From: Cupriavidus pauculus
GTDB taxonomy: Bacteria; Pseudomonadota; Gammaproteobacteria; Burkholderiales; Burkholderiaceae
Assembly (NCBI RefSeq): GCF_008801835.1
Contig: NZ_VZOW01000004.1
Span: forward strand, 124,001 to 188,000
Length of the DNA: 64,000 bases
Direction: 5' to 3'
The notes under the pieces: model-generated
The model's input: the letters and a program-made list of their open reading frames with translations, nothing else
What the model was told of the DNA's origin: nothing
The model's database searches: none
Position numbers and translations under genes: made by a program
In this document: positions 17,136 through 25,904 of the stretch, piece after piece
Layout: the number at the start of each line of letters is the position of its first letter
How positions within the stretch are numbered: position 1 is the stretch's first letter

Positions 17136-17169
17136 CGCGGGGCGCGCGTCAGAATTGGCGTGCCCCGCG
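17136..17169 (+). terminator. Terminator after DUF1120 copy 2
   Basis: CGCGGGGC (17136-17143) pairs with GCCCCGCG (17162-17169), followed by TTTTCTT. It also lies just beyond the stop of the convergent oxidoreductase gene. Confidence 0.7.
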
Positions 17170-17193
17170 TTTTCTTGACGCCTTGGCGCCGCG

Positions 17194-20100
17194 TCAGAGC
17201 GCCATCTCCAACACCCGCGCCACGTGCACCGCATCCCTGCCGGCGCCATCGTGAATCTGATGGCGGCAACTGGTGCCATCGGCCACTACCAGCGTCTGCG
17301 CATCGGCGCGGCGCACCGCGGGCAGCAGCGACAACTCCGCCATCTTCATCGATACCTCGTGATGCTCGGCCTCATAGCCGAAACTGCCGGCCATGCCGCA
17401 GCATGACGATTCGATCAGCGCCGTCTTCAGGCCGGGAATCCAGCTCAATACCTGTTCCACGGGCCGCACCGCGTCGAACGCCTTCTGGTGGCAATGACCA
17501 TGTAGCAGCGCCTCGGTGTGGCCCACGGGCTTGAGCGTGGGCGCGAAGCGTCCCGCGGCGTGCTCGCGCACCAGGAATTCCTCGAACAGGAAAGCGTTGT
17601 CCGCCAACTGACGCGCCGCATCGCCCAGGCCGTATTGCAGGAATTCGTCGCGCATCGTCAGCAGGCAAGACGGCTCGAGCCCCACCACGGCAACGCCGCG
17701 CGCCACGAAGGGCAGCAGCGTGTCGATCGCGCGTCGGGCTTCGGCGCGGGCCTCGTCGACCAGGCCTGCGGCCAGGAACGTGCGGCCACAGCACAGCGGG
17801 CGCTCGCCCGGCACTGCGGATAGATGCACCGTGTAGCCCGCGCTTTGCAGCACGCGCTGTGCGGCGCGCGCGTTATCGGGTTCCATATGATTGTTGAAGG
17901 TGTCGACGAACAACACCACTTCCTTGCCGCCCGCCGGTGGCGCCACGTAATCTTCGCGCACGAACGCGGCTCGCCAGCGCGGCAGCGAGCGCCGGGCCGA
18001 CAATCCCAGCAGGCGCTCGCCCAGCTGCGGCAGCCCCGGAATGCGATCGCGCAGGTTGAACAGCCACGGCAGCCTGCTGGCGATGCCCGCGTAGCGCGGC
18101 AGGAACGCCACCAGCCGGTCGCGCGCCCGCAAGCGGCCAGCGCGCGCATTGGCGGCGCGCACTTCGATCTTCATCTTCGCCATGTCGATGCCCGTTGGGC
18201 AATCGCGCTTGCAACCCTTGCACGACACGCACAGGTCCATGGTTTCCGTGACGGCCGGATCGAGCAGTCCCTCGTTGCCGATCTGGCCAGACAACGCCAG
18301 CCGCAGCGTATTGGCGCGGCCGCGCGTCAGGTGTTGCTCGTCGCGCGTGACGCGATAGCTCGGACACATCGTTCCCGCATCGAATTTGCGGCAGTGGCCG
18401 TTGTTGTTGCACATCTCGACCGCGGCGGCCAGCCCGCGCGCGGGATCGAAGCCGGTGCCGGGTGCGCTTTGCGCCTCGGTCACCGGGTCGCGCGTGACAT
18501 TCCATGCCGACCAGTCCAGCGCCGGCTGCATTGGCTTGACGGTGTACTGCGGCGCAAAGCGGAACAGCGCCGCGTCGTCCATCTTCGGCGTGCGCACGAT
18601 CTTGCCGGGATTGCAGCGATTGTCCGGATCGAACAGCGCCTTGACCTCTTCGAACGCGCGCGCCAGCGATGGCCCGAACTGCCACGCCACCCATTCGCCG
18701 CGACAGAGCCCATCGCCGTGCTCGCCCGAGTACGCGCCTTTGTATTCGCGCACCATCGCCGCGGCTTCTTCGGCGATGGCGCGCATCTTGGCCGCGCCGT
18801 CGCGACGCATGTCGAGAATCGGCCGGACGTGCAGCGTGCCGACGCTGGCGTGCGCGTACCAGGTGCCGCGCGTGCCATGCTTGTGGAACACTTCGGTCAG
18901 CCGCGACGTGTACTCGGCCAGGTGTTCCAGCGGCACCGCGCAGTCCTCGATGAACGACACCGGCTTGCCGTCGCCCTTCATGCTCATCATGATGTTCAGG
19001 CCGGCCTTGCGCACTTCCCACAGCGCCTTCTGCGGTCCCGCGTCGGGCATCTCCACGACCGATCCGGGCAGCCCGAGGTCGCTCATCAGTTCGACCAGTT
19101 GCTGCAGCCCGCGCAGCGTGGCGTCGCGGTCCTCGCCGGCAAATTCCACCAGCAGGATTGCCTCGGGCTCGCCCACCAGTGCCTTGTCGATGACGGGCCG
19201 GAATGCGGGATTGTTGCGCGCCAGGTCGATCATGGTGCGGTCGACCAGTTCCACCGCCGCGGGTTTGAGCGCGACGATATGGCGCGTCATGTCCATCGAT
19301 TGGTAGAACGTCGGAAAATTCACCACGCCCAGCGTCTTGTGCGTGGGCAGCGGCGCCAACTGCAGCGTGATCTGGCGGAAATACGCGAGCGTGCCTTCGG
19401 AACCGACCAACAGGTGGGCAAGATTGACACTGCCGTCGCTGGTGTAGGGACGTTCGCTGCGCGGCGCGAAGATGTCTAGGTTGTAGCCGCCGACACGGCG
19501 CAGCACGCGGGGATACATCTGCGCGATGGCGTCGCGTTCGCGCTCGGCGATGCGGCGCACGCCGTCGGCGATGGTGCGGTGCGATGCGGCGTCGGCCGGC
19601 CACGTGGCATCGAAGCGGACGTCGTCGCCGTTGGCGAGGATCGCCTGCACGCCAAGCACGTTGTGCACCATGTTGCCGTACTGGATCGAGCGCGACCCGC
19701 ACGAATTGTTGCCGGTCATGCCGCCGATCGTGCATTGCGCCGCCGTGGAGACATCCACCGGAAACCACAGTCCATGCGGCTTGAGCCAGGCGTTCAGATG
19801 ATCGAGCACGATGCCGGGCTGCACGGTGACCGTGCGCGCCTGCGCGTCGAAATCGACGATCTGGTTCAGATACTTGCTGTTGTCGATGACCAGCGCTTCG
19901 CCGACGGTTTGGCCGCACTGGCTGGTGCCCCCGCCGCGTGGCAAGAGCGGCGCCTTGAAATCGCGCGCGATATCGAGCGCCAGGCGCGCATCGGCCTCGT
20001 CGCGCGGTACCACCACGCCGATCGGCATGATCTGGTAGATCGATGCGTCGGTGGCGTAGCGGCCGCGGCTGGCGTTATCGAACAGCACCTCGCCGCGCAG

Positions 20101-20214
20101 TTCGGCGTGCAGGCGCCGATATAGCGGCGATTGCAGCGCGGGCGCGGAGGCGGCGCCGGGCATGAAGCGCAGCGGTTGCACGCCGGGCGGCGTGGGGGTG
20201 ACAGGCAGGGCCAT
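17194..20214 (-). CDS. FAD-binding and 4Fe-4S D-2-hydroxyacid dehydrogenase (GlcD-GlpC fusion, YdiJ-like)
   Basis: 1006 residues from ATG 20214 (GGAG about ten bases upstream); an upstream start at 20271 would add 19 residues. Domains in order: FAD_binding_4/PCMH domain (residues about 50-260, with PRGGGTSQCGQTVG and TGNNSCGSRS), FAD-linked oxidase C-terminal domain (about 280-560), a 4Fe-4S segment with CVSCKGCKRDCPTGID, and two CCG (heterodisulfide-reductase type) motifs, LCCGRTF and SSCCGMAGSFG, near the C-terminus. Homologues oxidise D-lactate, D-2-hydroxyglutarate or glycolate and feed quinone. It sits beside the GntR gene and the aminotransferase/TTT operon, so the substrate is probably a 2-hydroxyacid in that pathway. 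Confidence 0.85.
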   Translation of the reverse strand: MALPVTPTPPGVQPLRFMPGAASAPALQSPLYRRLHAELRGEVLFDNASRGRYATDASIYQIMPIGVVVPRDEADARLALDIARDFKAPLLPRGGGTSQCGQTVGEALVIDNSKYLNQIVDFDAQARTVTVQPGIVLDHLNAWLKPHGLWFPVDVSTAAQCTIGGMTGNNSCGSRSIQYGNMVHNVLGVQAILANGDDVRFDATWPADAASHRTIADGVRRIAERERDAIAQMYPRVLRRVGGYNLDIFAPRSERPYTSDGSVNLAHLLVGSEGTLAYFRQITLQLAPLPTHKTLGVVNFPTFYQSMDMTRHIVALKPAAVELVDRTMIDLARNNPAFRPVIDKALVGEPEAILLVEFAGEDRDATLRGLQQLVELMSDLGLPGSVVEMPDAGPQKALWEVRKAGLNIMMSMKGDGKPVSFIEDCAVPLEHLAEYTSRLTEVFHKHGTRGTWYAHASVGTLHVRPILDMRRDGAAKMRAIAEEAAAMVREYKGAYSGEHGDGLCRGEWVAWQFGPSLARAFEEVKALFDPDNRCNPGKIVRTPKMDDAALFRFAPQYTVKPMQPALDWSAWNVTRDPVTEAQSAPGTGFDPARGLAAAVEMCNNNGHCRKFDAGTMCPSYRVTRDEQHLTRGRANTLRLALSGQIGNEGLLDPAVTETMDLCVSCKGCKRDCPTGIDMAKMKIEVRAANARAGRLRARDRLVAFLPRYAGIASRLPWLFNLRDRIPGLPQLGERLLGLSARRSLPRWRAAFVREDYVAPPAGGKEVVLFVDTFNNHMEPDNARAAQRVLQSAGYTVHLSAVPGERPLCCGRTFLAAGLVDEARAEARRAIDTLLPFVARGVAVVGLEPSCLLTMRDEFLQYGLGDAARQLADNAFLFEEFLVREHAAGRFAPTLKPVGHTEALLHGHCHQKAFDAVRPVEQVLSWIPGLKTALIESSCCGMAGSFGYEAEHHEVSMKMAELSLLPAVRRADAQTLVVADGTSCRHQIHDGAGRDAVHVARVLEMAL

Positions 20215-20299
20215 AAGCGGGTGTCTCCGTTTGCGCGTACTTGCACCCCCGCCCACGCCTGCGCGATGCACGCGCCAGCGGCGCGGCCCGCGTGGACCG

Positions 20300-20992
20300 T
20301 CAGGCGGCGGCGTTCTGTACGCGTTCTAGTTCGGCAATCAGTGCGTCGTGCTTGTGCTGCAAATGCGCGCGCAGGATCTCGCGCAGCGCCGCGCCGTCGC
20401 GCCTCGCCAGTGCGTCGAGCATCTCGCCGTGTTCGCGCACGGCCAGATCCCACTTGTCGTGGTCGAAGTTCGAGCGAAAGCGCAGCGCCTGGATGCGCAG
20501 GTTGATTCGGCGATAGGTCTCCTCCAGGATCGGATTGCGCGCGGCGGCGTTGATTGCATCGTGGATGCGCCGGTTCAGCGCGTAGTAGTTGGGCAGGTCG
20601 CGCCGCGCATGGCACGCCAGCATCTCGTAATGCAGCGCGCGGATCTCGTTGAGTTCGGCTTCGGTGATGCGCTGGCATGCCAGGTCGCCGGACATCGCCT
20701 CGAGCGCGCCCATCATCTCGAACAGGTGGTTGATCGATTCCTGCGACAGCACCACCACTTCGGCGCCGCGATTGGGCAGCAGCGTCACCAGCCCGTCGCC
20801 GGCCAGCACCTTGAACGCCTCGCGCAGCGGGGTGCGCGACACCTGCAGCAGATCGCACAGCACGCGTTCATTGAGCCGCGTGCCCGGCGCCAGATCACCT
20901 TCCATGATCATCGTGCGCAGGCGCTGGGCAACCGCCACATGCAGGATCTGGCGGTCGACGGCTTGCGGGGAGGAGGTCGGATTTGTGCTCAT
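20300..20992 (-). CDS. GntR family transcriptional regulator (FadR/FCD subfamily)
   Basis: 230 residues: winged helix-turn-helix at 20-85 (LRTMIMEGDLAPGTRLNERV, VSRTPLREAFKVLAGDGLV) and FCD ligand domain at 95-220 whose acidic/histidine residues (LNRRIHDAIN, REHGEMLDAL) usually bind a metal and a carboxylate effector. It is divergent from the aminotransferase-TTT operon and upstream of the oxidoreductase gene. Identical inverted 13-base sites lie before its own start and before the aminotransferase, so it probably controls both directions. Confidence 0.9.
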   Translation of the reverse strand: MSTNPTSSPQAVDRQILHVAVAQRLRTMIMEGDLAPGTRLNERVLCDLLQVSRTPLREAFKVLAGDGLVTLLPNRGAEVVVLSQESINHLFEMMGALEAMSGDLACQRITEAELNEIRALHYEMLACHARRDLPNYYALNRRIHDAINAAARNPILEETYRRINLRIQALRFRSNFDHDKWDLAVREHGEMLDALARRDGAALREILRAHLQHKHDALIAELERVQNAAA

Positions 20993-21016
20993 CAGGGATC
21001 TTGTGGCTTGACAGTA

Positions 21017-21029
21017 TTGTATTCAAAAA
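21017..21029 (+). promoter_or_regulatory. Putative GntR operator, proximal to gntR
   Basis: TTGTATTCAAAAA lies about 25 bases before the GntR start codon. Its exact reverse complement occurs at 21203-21215 before the aminotransferase gene. TTGTAT-type AT-rich sites are typical of FadR-subfamily regulators. Confidence 0.6.
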
Positions 21030-21202
21030 CTAATGTTGGGCAAGCACGAACCGCAATCCGGTGCCATCGGCCAACGCAAAAACCGCGATATAGCCGAAAA
21101 AATAAACGTGCAACCGTTGATTTATAAGGGTTTATTGCGGAGCGACGGGCGTTTGTGCCGGCCAACATTATCCTGCATCCCGGCCCCGCGGTGCAGCCCT
21201 GT

Positions 21203-21215
21203 TTTTTGAATACAA
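21203..21215 (-). promoter_or_regulatory. Putative GntR operator, proximal to the aminotransferase operon
   Basis: TTTTTGAATACAA is the exact reverse complement of the site at 21017, 28 bases before the aminotransferase ATG. It is followed by AATTCAAAC, a possible half-site. The placement of identical sites near both start codons supports dual repression. Confidence 0.6.
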
Positions 21216-21242
21216 AATTCAAACTTGAGGATACGAGGCGAC

Positions 21243-22451
21243 ATGATCCGACTGAATTCCCATCCCAGCGGCCGGCATTTCCTGCAGATTCCCGGGCCCA
21301 CCAACGTCCCCGACCGTGTGCTGCGCGCGATGGACTATCCGACCATCGACCATCGCGGCCCCGAGTTCCAGCAACTGGGCAAGAAGGTGCTTGCCGATAT
21401 CCGCAAGGTGTTCCAGACCGCCCAGCCCGTGGTGATCTACCCGGCGTCGGGCACGGGCGCGTGGGAGGCGGCGCTGGTCAACACGCTGTCGCCCGGCGAC
21501 AAGGTACTGATGTTCGAAACCGGCCACTTCGCGTCGCTGTGGAAGAAGATGGCGGACAAGCTTGGGCTCGATCCCGAATTCATCGTCGGCGACTGGCGTC
21601 ATGGCGTGGACGCCGCGGCGATCGGCGCGCGCCTGGCCGCGGACCGCGCACACCAGATCAAGGCGGTCTGCGTGGTCCACAACGAAACGTCGACCGGCGT
21701 GACGTCCGATATCGCGGCCGTGCGCCGCGCCATCGATGCGGCCGCTCATCCGGCGCTGCTGCTCGTGGACACCATTTCCTCGCTGGGATCGGTCGACTAT
21801 CGGCATGACGAATGGGGCGTCGACGTGACCGTTTCGGGGTCGCAGAAGGGCCTGATGCTGCCGCCGGGCATCTCGTTCAATGCGGTGAGCCAGAAGGCCA
21901 TCGCGGCGTCAGCCACGGCGAAGCTGCCGAAGGCCTTCTGGGGCTGGGAGGAAATCCTGGAATCCAACAAGAACGGCTTCTGGCCGTACACGCCGGCCAC
22001 CAACCTGCTCTACGGCCTGTCCGAAGCTTGCGACATGCTGTTCGAGGAAGGCTTGCCGAACGTCTTCGCGCGGCATCGGCGCCATGCCGAAGCCACGCGC
22101 GCCTGCGTGAACGCATGGGGTCTGGAGATCCTGTGCCAGAACCCCGCGGAATACAGCCCCGCGCTTACGGCCGTGGTGATGCCCGACGGCCATAGCGCCG
22201 ACGCGCTGCGCAAGGTCGTGCTCGAAAACTTCAACATGTCGCTGGGACAGGGCTTGTCGAAGCTGTCCGGCAAGGTGTTCCGGATCGGCCATCTCGGCGA
22301 TTTCAACGACCTGACGCTGATGGGCACGCTGTCGGGCGTGGAGATGGGACTGGCGCTGGCCGGCGTGCCGCATCGCAGCGGCGGCGTGCTGGCCGCGATG
22401 GAAAGCCTGCGCAACGCCGCGGCGTCGCAGCCGGCGCTGCGCGTGGCGTAA
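21243..22451 (+). CDS. Class V pyridoxal-phosphate aminotransferase (serine/alanine-glyoxylate type)
   Basis: 402 residues from ATG 21243 (GAGG just upstream). Signature features: IPGPTNVPDRVLRAM at the N-terminus, PASGTGAWEA near 67-76, VHNETSTGV near 145-153, DTISSLGS, and the PLP lysine at 202 in SGSQKGLM. The family transfers amino groups from serine, alanine or related donors to glyoxylate or other 2-oxoacids. First gene of an operon continuing into a TTT transporter, an enoyl-CoA hydratase-like gene and a CoA-transferase, so it may act on an imported amino or oxo acid. Named serine-glyoxylate aminotransferases (SgaA) are the closest by sequence, but the substrate is not proven. Confidence 0.88.
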   Translation: MIRLNSHPSGRHFLQIPGPTNVPDRVLRAMDYPTIDHRGPEFQQLGKKVLADIRKVFQTAQPVVIYPASGTGAWEAALVNTLSPGDKVLMFETGHFASLWKKMADKLGLDPEFIVGDWRHGVDAAAIGARLAADRAHQIKAVCVVHNETSTGVTSDIAAVRRAIDAAAHPALLLVDTISSLGSVDYRHDEWGVDVTVSGSQKGLMLPPGISFNAVSQKAIAASATAKLPKAFWGWEEILESNKNGFWPYTPATNLLYGLSEACDMLFEEGLPNVFARHRRHAEATRACVNAWGLEILCQNPAEYSPALTAVVMPDGHSADALRKVVLENFNMSLGQGLSKLSGKVFRIGHLGDFNDLTLMGTLSGVEMGLALAGVPHRSGGVLAAMESLRNAAASQPALRVA

Positions 22452-22467
22452 CACCGCAAGGCGCCGC

Positions 22468-22505
22468 CCGATGGCATGCGATCGCAACCGATCGCATGCC
22501 ATCGG
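22468..22505. repeat. Long perfect inverted repeat between aminotransferase and TTT receptor genes
   Basis: CGATGGCATGCGATCG (22469-22484) and its exact complement CGATCGCATGCCATCG (22489-22504) are separated by four bases, and one further C-G pair extends the stem to 17. No T-run follows, so it is not a standard terminator. It could be an mRNA processing or stabilising structure that uncouples expression of the first gene from the transporter, or a protein-binding palindrome. Confidence 0.7.
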
Positions 22506-22550
22506 CGCCGCGTACGCCGTGTTTTACCTGGCTGGAAAGCGCGGCGCGAA

Positions 22551-22620
22551 AGAACAGATAACAGAAAGCAGAAAACAGAAAGCAGAAGCAGAACCCGAAC
22601 CCGAAGCAGAACCCGAAGCC
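22551..22620 (+). repeat. Purine-rich degenerate tandem repeat in the leader of the TTT receptor gene
   Basis: A run of ACAGAAAGCAGAAA units grades into GCAGAACCCGAA units and ends about 50 bases before the receptor start codon. Almost every pyrimidine is a C. It is unlike the GC-rich surroundings and can encode a Lys/Glu/Pro-rich reading frame, but no start or family supports a protein. Confidence 0.6.
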
Positions 22621-22671
22621 GTAGTCGAGGGCGCCCGCAAGAGGCGCTCCGCCACCCAAAGGAGACAGACC

Positions 22672-23676
22672 ATGACGTACCGTTATGCCGTGCGCGCGCT
22701 TGCGTGCGCCTCGCTGTTTGGTGTCGCGCTGGCCGCCGCGCCGGCGTTTGCATGGGAACCGACCAAGCCGGTCGAGGTGATCGTGCCGTTCAGCGCGGGC
22801 GGCGCGTCGGACCAGATGGCGCGCTCGATACAGGGCATCATCGCCAAGCACAAGCTGATGAACCAGCCGATGATCGTGGTGAACAAAGCCGGCGCCAGCG
22901 GTGCGGAAGGGCTGATGGACACCAAGGCGTCGAAGGGCGACGCGCACAAGCTGCTGGTCACGTCGTCGGCGTTGTACACGGTGCCGATGATCAGCCAGTT
23001 GCCGTTCAACTGGCGCGACCTGACGCCGGTGGCAATGGTCGCGATGGATGAATTCGTGCTCTGGACAAACGCCAGCGCGCCATACAAGACGCCGGCCGAC
23101 TATATCGCCGAGGCAAAGAAGAGTCCGGGCAAGCTCAAGATGGGCGGCACCAGTTCCAAGCGCGAAGACCAGATCATCGTTGCGCAGGTCGAGCGCAAGG
23201 CGGGCGTGCGCTTCATCTACATTCCGTACAAGGGCGGCGGCGAGGCGGCCACGCAGTTGTCGGGCAACCACATCGATTCCAACGTCAATAACCCGTCGGA
23301 ATCGATCGGCCAGTGGCGCGCCGGCGAACATCGCGCGCTGTGCGTGTTCGCGCCGGAACGCATGCAATACAAGACCAAGATCACCGCCACGCAAAGCTGG
23401 GGTGACATCCCCACCTGCAAGGAACAGGGCCTGGACGTGCAGTACCAGATGCTGCGCGTGTTCATGCTGCCGGGTGGCGTCACGCCGGATCAGCAGAAGT
23501 TCTATGTGGACCTGATGCAGAAGGTGGTCGCCACGCCCGAGTGGAAGGAATACCTCGAGAAGAACGCGCTCAAGAACGATTTCCTGACCGGCCAGAAGCT
23601 GACGGAATTCCTGACGACCGACGAGACGCGCCACAAGGACATCATCAAGGAAGCCGGTTTCCTGGCCGCCAAGTGA
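22672..23676 (+). CDS. Tripartite tricarboxylate transporter substrate-binding protein (Bug/TctC)
   Basis: 334 residues from ATG 22672, with AAGGAG about seven bases upstream and a signal peptide ending AAPAFA-WEP. The Bug fold markers are present: KPVEVIVPFSAGGASDQMAR, NKAGASGAEGL, YKGGGEAATQLSGNH and a C-terminal helix near TGQKLTEFL. It captures a carboxylate in the periplasm for the TctB/TctA channel encoded downstream. The usual Bug aspartate near the binding loops is not informative enough to name the ligand. Confidence 0.92.
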   Translation: MTYRYAVRALACASLFGVALAAAPAFAWEPTKPVEVIVPFSAGGASDQMARSIQGIIAKHKLMNQPMIVVNKAGASGAEGLMDTKASKGDAHKLLVTSSALYTVPMISQLPFNWRDLTPVAMVAMDEFVLWTNASAPYKTPADYIAEAKKSPGKLKMGGTSSKREDQIIVAQVERKAGVRFIYIPYKGGGEAATQLSGNHIDSNVNNPSESIGQWRAGEHRALCVFAPERMQYKTKITATQSWGDIPTCKEQGLDVQYQMLRVFMLPGGVTPDQQKFYVDLMQKVVATPEWKEYLEKNALKNDFLTGQKLTEFLTTDETRHKDIIKEAGFLAAK

Positions 23677-23860
23677 TGGGGATCGCTGTCGCCGCACGGC
23701 CGCATGGCCGCGCGCGGCAGCGTCGAATGCGCGAATGCGCAGGGCAGGACACGGGCAGGCGCGTGCGGCCGCGCAAGGTGGCGTGCGACGCGCCCGAGTC
23801 CTTTCCCGGCAGTCCAATCTTCCGATGCCATGGCGACGCAGAACGCCAAGGGGACAATCC

Positions 23861-24367
23861 ATGAGCGAACAAACACATGACGCCGCCGCGCCGGCGGCGC
23901 TGACGGTGCGCACGGCGGAAATCGCCGTGGCCGTGCTGATTGCGATCGGCGCGGTGGTGGTGATGGTGACCAACTATCAGATCGGCGCCGGCTGGGCGCC
24001 GGACGGCCCGCAGGCCGGCTATTTTCCGCTGCGCATCGGCGCGCTGATCTTCATTTCCTGCCTGGCGGTACTGTGGCAGGCGCTGCGCTCGCGCAACGAT
24101 ACGGTGTTCGTCACATGGCCGCAGTTGCGGCAGGTGGCGGTGATTCTCGTGCCGCTGACCGTCTACGTGGCGCTGATCGCGTTCATCGGCATCTATGTGG
24201 CGTCCACCGTGTTCATTGCCGGATTCATGCGCGTCGTCGGCAAGTTCGCGTGGTGGCGCGCCGTGCTGACTGGCGTGGCGATCAACGTGGTGCTGTTCTG
24301 GATCTTCGAGATGCAGTTCCGCGTGCCGCTGCCCAAGGGGCCGCTCGAAGCGGCCTTTGGATTCTGA
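23861..24367 (+). CDS. TTT transporter small membrane subunit TctB
   Basis: 168 residues with four hydrophobic segments and the DUF1468 signature (GPQAGYFPLRIGALIFISCLAVL). ATG 23861 follows AAGGGGA; a frame extending upstream to 23735 lacks support. It lies 184 bases after the receptor gene and is essentially joined to the tctA-type gene. It works with TctA in secondary transport of a carboxylate. Confidence 0.9.
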   Translation: MSEQTHDAAAPAALTVRTAEIAVAVLIAIGAVVVMVTNYQIGAGWAPDGPQAGYFPLRIGALIFISCLAVLWQALRSRNDTVFVTWPQLRQVAVILVPLTVYVALIAFIGIYVASTVFIAGFMRVVGKFAWWRAVLTGVAINVVLFWIFEMQFRVPLPKGPLEAAFGF

Positions 24368-24377
24368 GGGGACGGGC

Positions 24378-25904
24378 ATGGAAGAACTCAATGCACTGAT
24401 GGGCGGCTTTGCCGTGGCGATGTCGTGGCACAACGTCGGCCTGATGCTGGTGGGCATTCTGCTCGGCATCGTGGTGGGCGTGCTGCCGGGCCTGGGCGGG
24501 CCGAATGGCGTGGCGATCCTGCTGCCACTGACGTTTTCGATGGAGCCCACATCGGCCATCATCATGTTGTCCTGCATCTACTGGGGCGCGCTGTTCGGCG
24601 GCGCCATCACGTCGATCCTGTTCAACATTCCTGGCGAGGCGTGGTCGGTGGCCACCACCTTCGACGGCTATCCCATGGCGCAGCAGGGCGAGGCGGGACG
24701 CGCGCTGACGTCGGCCTTTACCGGATCGTTCCTGGGCGCGCTGGCCGGCGTGCTGCTGATCACGTTCCTGGCGCCGATGGTGGCGAAGTTTGCGCTGCGT
24801 TTCGGGCCGCCGGAATTCTTCGCCGTGTATTTCCTGACCTTCTGCAGCTTCATCGGCATGGGCAAGGAAGCCAAGGCTAAGATCGTGATCGCGATGTGCA
24901 TCGGCTTTGCGCTCGCGGCGGTGGGCATGGATACGGTATCGGGCACGCTGCGCATGACCTTCGGATCCACCGAGCTGTTGCGCGGTTTCGATTTCCTCGT
25001 CGTGGTGATCGGCCTGTTCGGCATCAGCGAGATCCTGATGACGATGGAGGAAGGCGTGGCGTTTCGCGGCAAGCGCGCCAACATCGACCTCAAGGTGGTG
25101 CTCAAGACCTGGGCCGAGCTGCCGCGCTACTGGATGACGCTGATCCGCTCGTCGCTGATCGGTTGCTGGCTGGGCGTGACGCCGGGCGGCGCCACGGCGG
25201 CGTCGTTTATGGGTTACGGCGTGGCCAAGCGGTTCTCGCGCAAGCGCGAGACCTTCGGCAAAGGCAATGTGGAAGGCGTGATCGCGCCTGAATGCGCGGC
25301 GCATGCGGCCGGCACGAGCGCGTTGCTGCCGATGCTGGCGCTTGGCATCCCCGGGTCGGCCACGGCGGCGGTGCTGCTCGGCGGCCTGATGATCTGGGGC
25401 CTGCAGCCGGGCCCGCTGCTGTTTGCCGAGCAAAAGACCTTTGTGTGGGGCCTGATCGCCAGCATGTACCTGGGCAACCTTGCCGGGCTGATCGTGGTGC
25501 TGTCGACGGTGCCGCTGTTTGCCGCGATCCTGCGCATCCCGTTCGCGATCATCGCGCCGCTGATCCTGGTGGTCTGCGCCATCGGCGCGTTCACCGTGCA
25601 CAACGCGATGTTCGACGTCTGGCTGATGCTGATCTTCGGCGTGATCGGCTACGTGCTCAAGAAGCTCGACTATCCGCTCGCGCCGCTGGTGCTGGCGCTG
25701 GTGCTCGGCGACCGCGCCGAAGACGCGTTCCGCCAGACCATGCTGATGTCGCAAGGCGAGATGAATGTGTTCTGGTCCAACCCGCTGGTGGGCACGATCA
25801 TGGCGCTGGCCGTGGTGATCCTGGTGTGGCCGGTGCTCGGCGCACTGTTCGAGAAAACCCGCCGCCGCAAGATGGTTTCCGCCCATGAAGGAGCTGCCGA
25901 ATGA
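24378..25904 (+). CDS. TTT transporter large membrane subunit TctA
   Basis: 508 residues, about 11-12 membrane helices. The two conserved TctA glycine-rich loops are visible: GVLPGLGGPNGVAILLPLTF near residue 40-60 and the second, GVTPGGATAASFMGY, near 265-280, plus LALGIPGSATAAVLLGG near 325. Start at ATG 24378 (GAGGGGACGGGC upstream); an ATG 21 bases earlier lies inside the tctB stop region. The stop overlaps the next gene in ATGA. Confidence 0.93.
   Translation: MEELNALMGGFAVAMSWHNVGLMLVGILLGIVVGVLPGLGGPNGVAILLPLTFSMEPTSAIIMLSCIYWGALFGGAITSILFNIPGEAWSVATTFDGYPMAQQGEAGRALTSAFTGSFLGALAGVLLITFLAPMVAKFALRFGPPEFFAVYFLTFCSFIGMGKEAKAKIVIAMCIGFALAAVGMDTVSGTLRMTFGSTELLRGFDFLVVVIGLFGISEILMTMEEGVAFRGKRANIDLKVVLKTWAELPRYWMTLIRSSLIGCWLGVTPGGATAASFMGYGVAKRFSRKRETFGKGNVEGVIAPECAAHAAGTSALLPMLALGIPGSATAAVLLGGLMIWGLQPGPLLFAEQKTFVWGLIASMYLGNLAGLIVVLSTVPLFAAILRIPFAIIAPLILVVCAIGAFTVHNAMFDVWLMLIFGVIGYVLKKLDYPLAPLVLALVLGDRAEDAFRQTMLMSQGEMNVFWSNPLVGTIMALAVVILVWPVLGALFEKTRRRKMVSAHEGAAE

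Noticed and set aside
17824..19479. Long open frame on the plus strand opposite the FAD/Fe-S oxidoreductase
   Set aside because: Rich in Arg/His/Gly, no family, and entirely complementary to a well-supported gene; a high-GC antisense shadow.
22303..25886. Two long minus-strand frames opposite the TTT transporter genes
   Set aside because: Composition (His/Arg/Gln runs) and complete overlap with conserved tctC/B/A-type genes show they are antisense artefacts.
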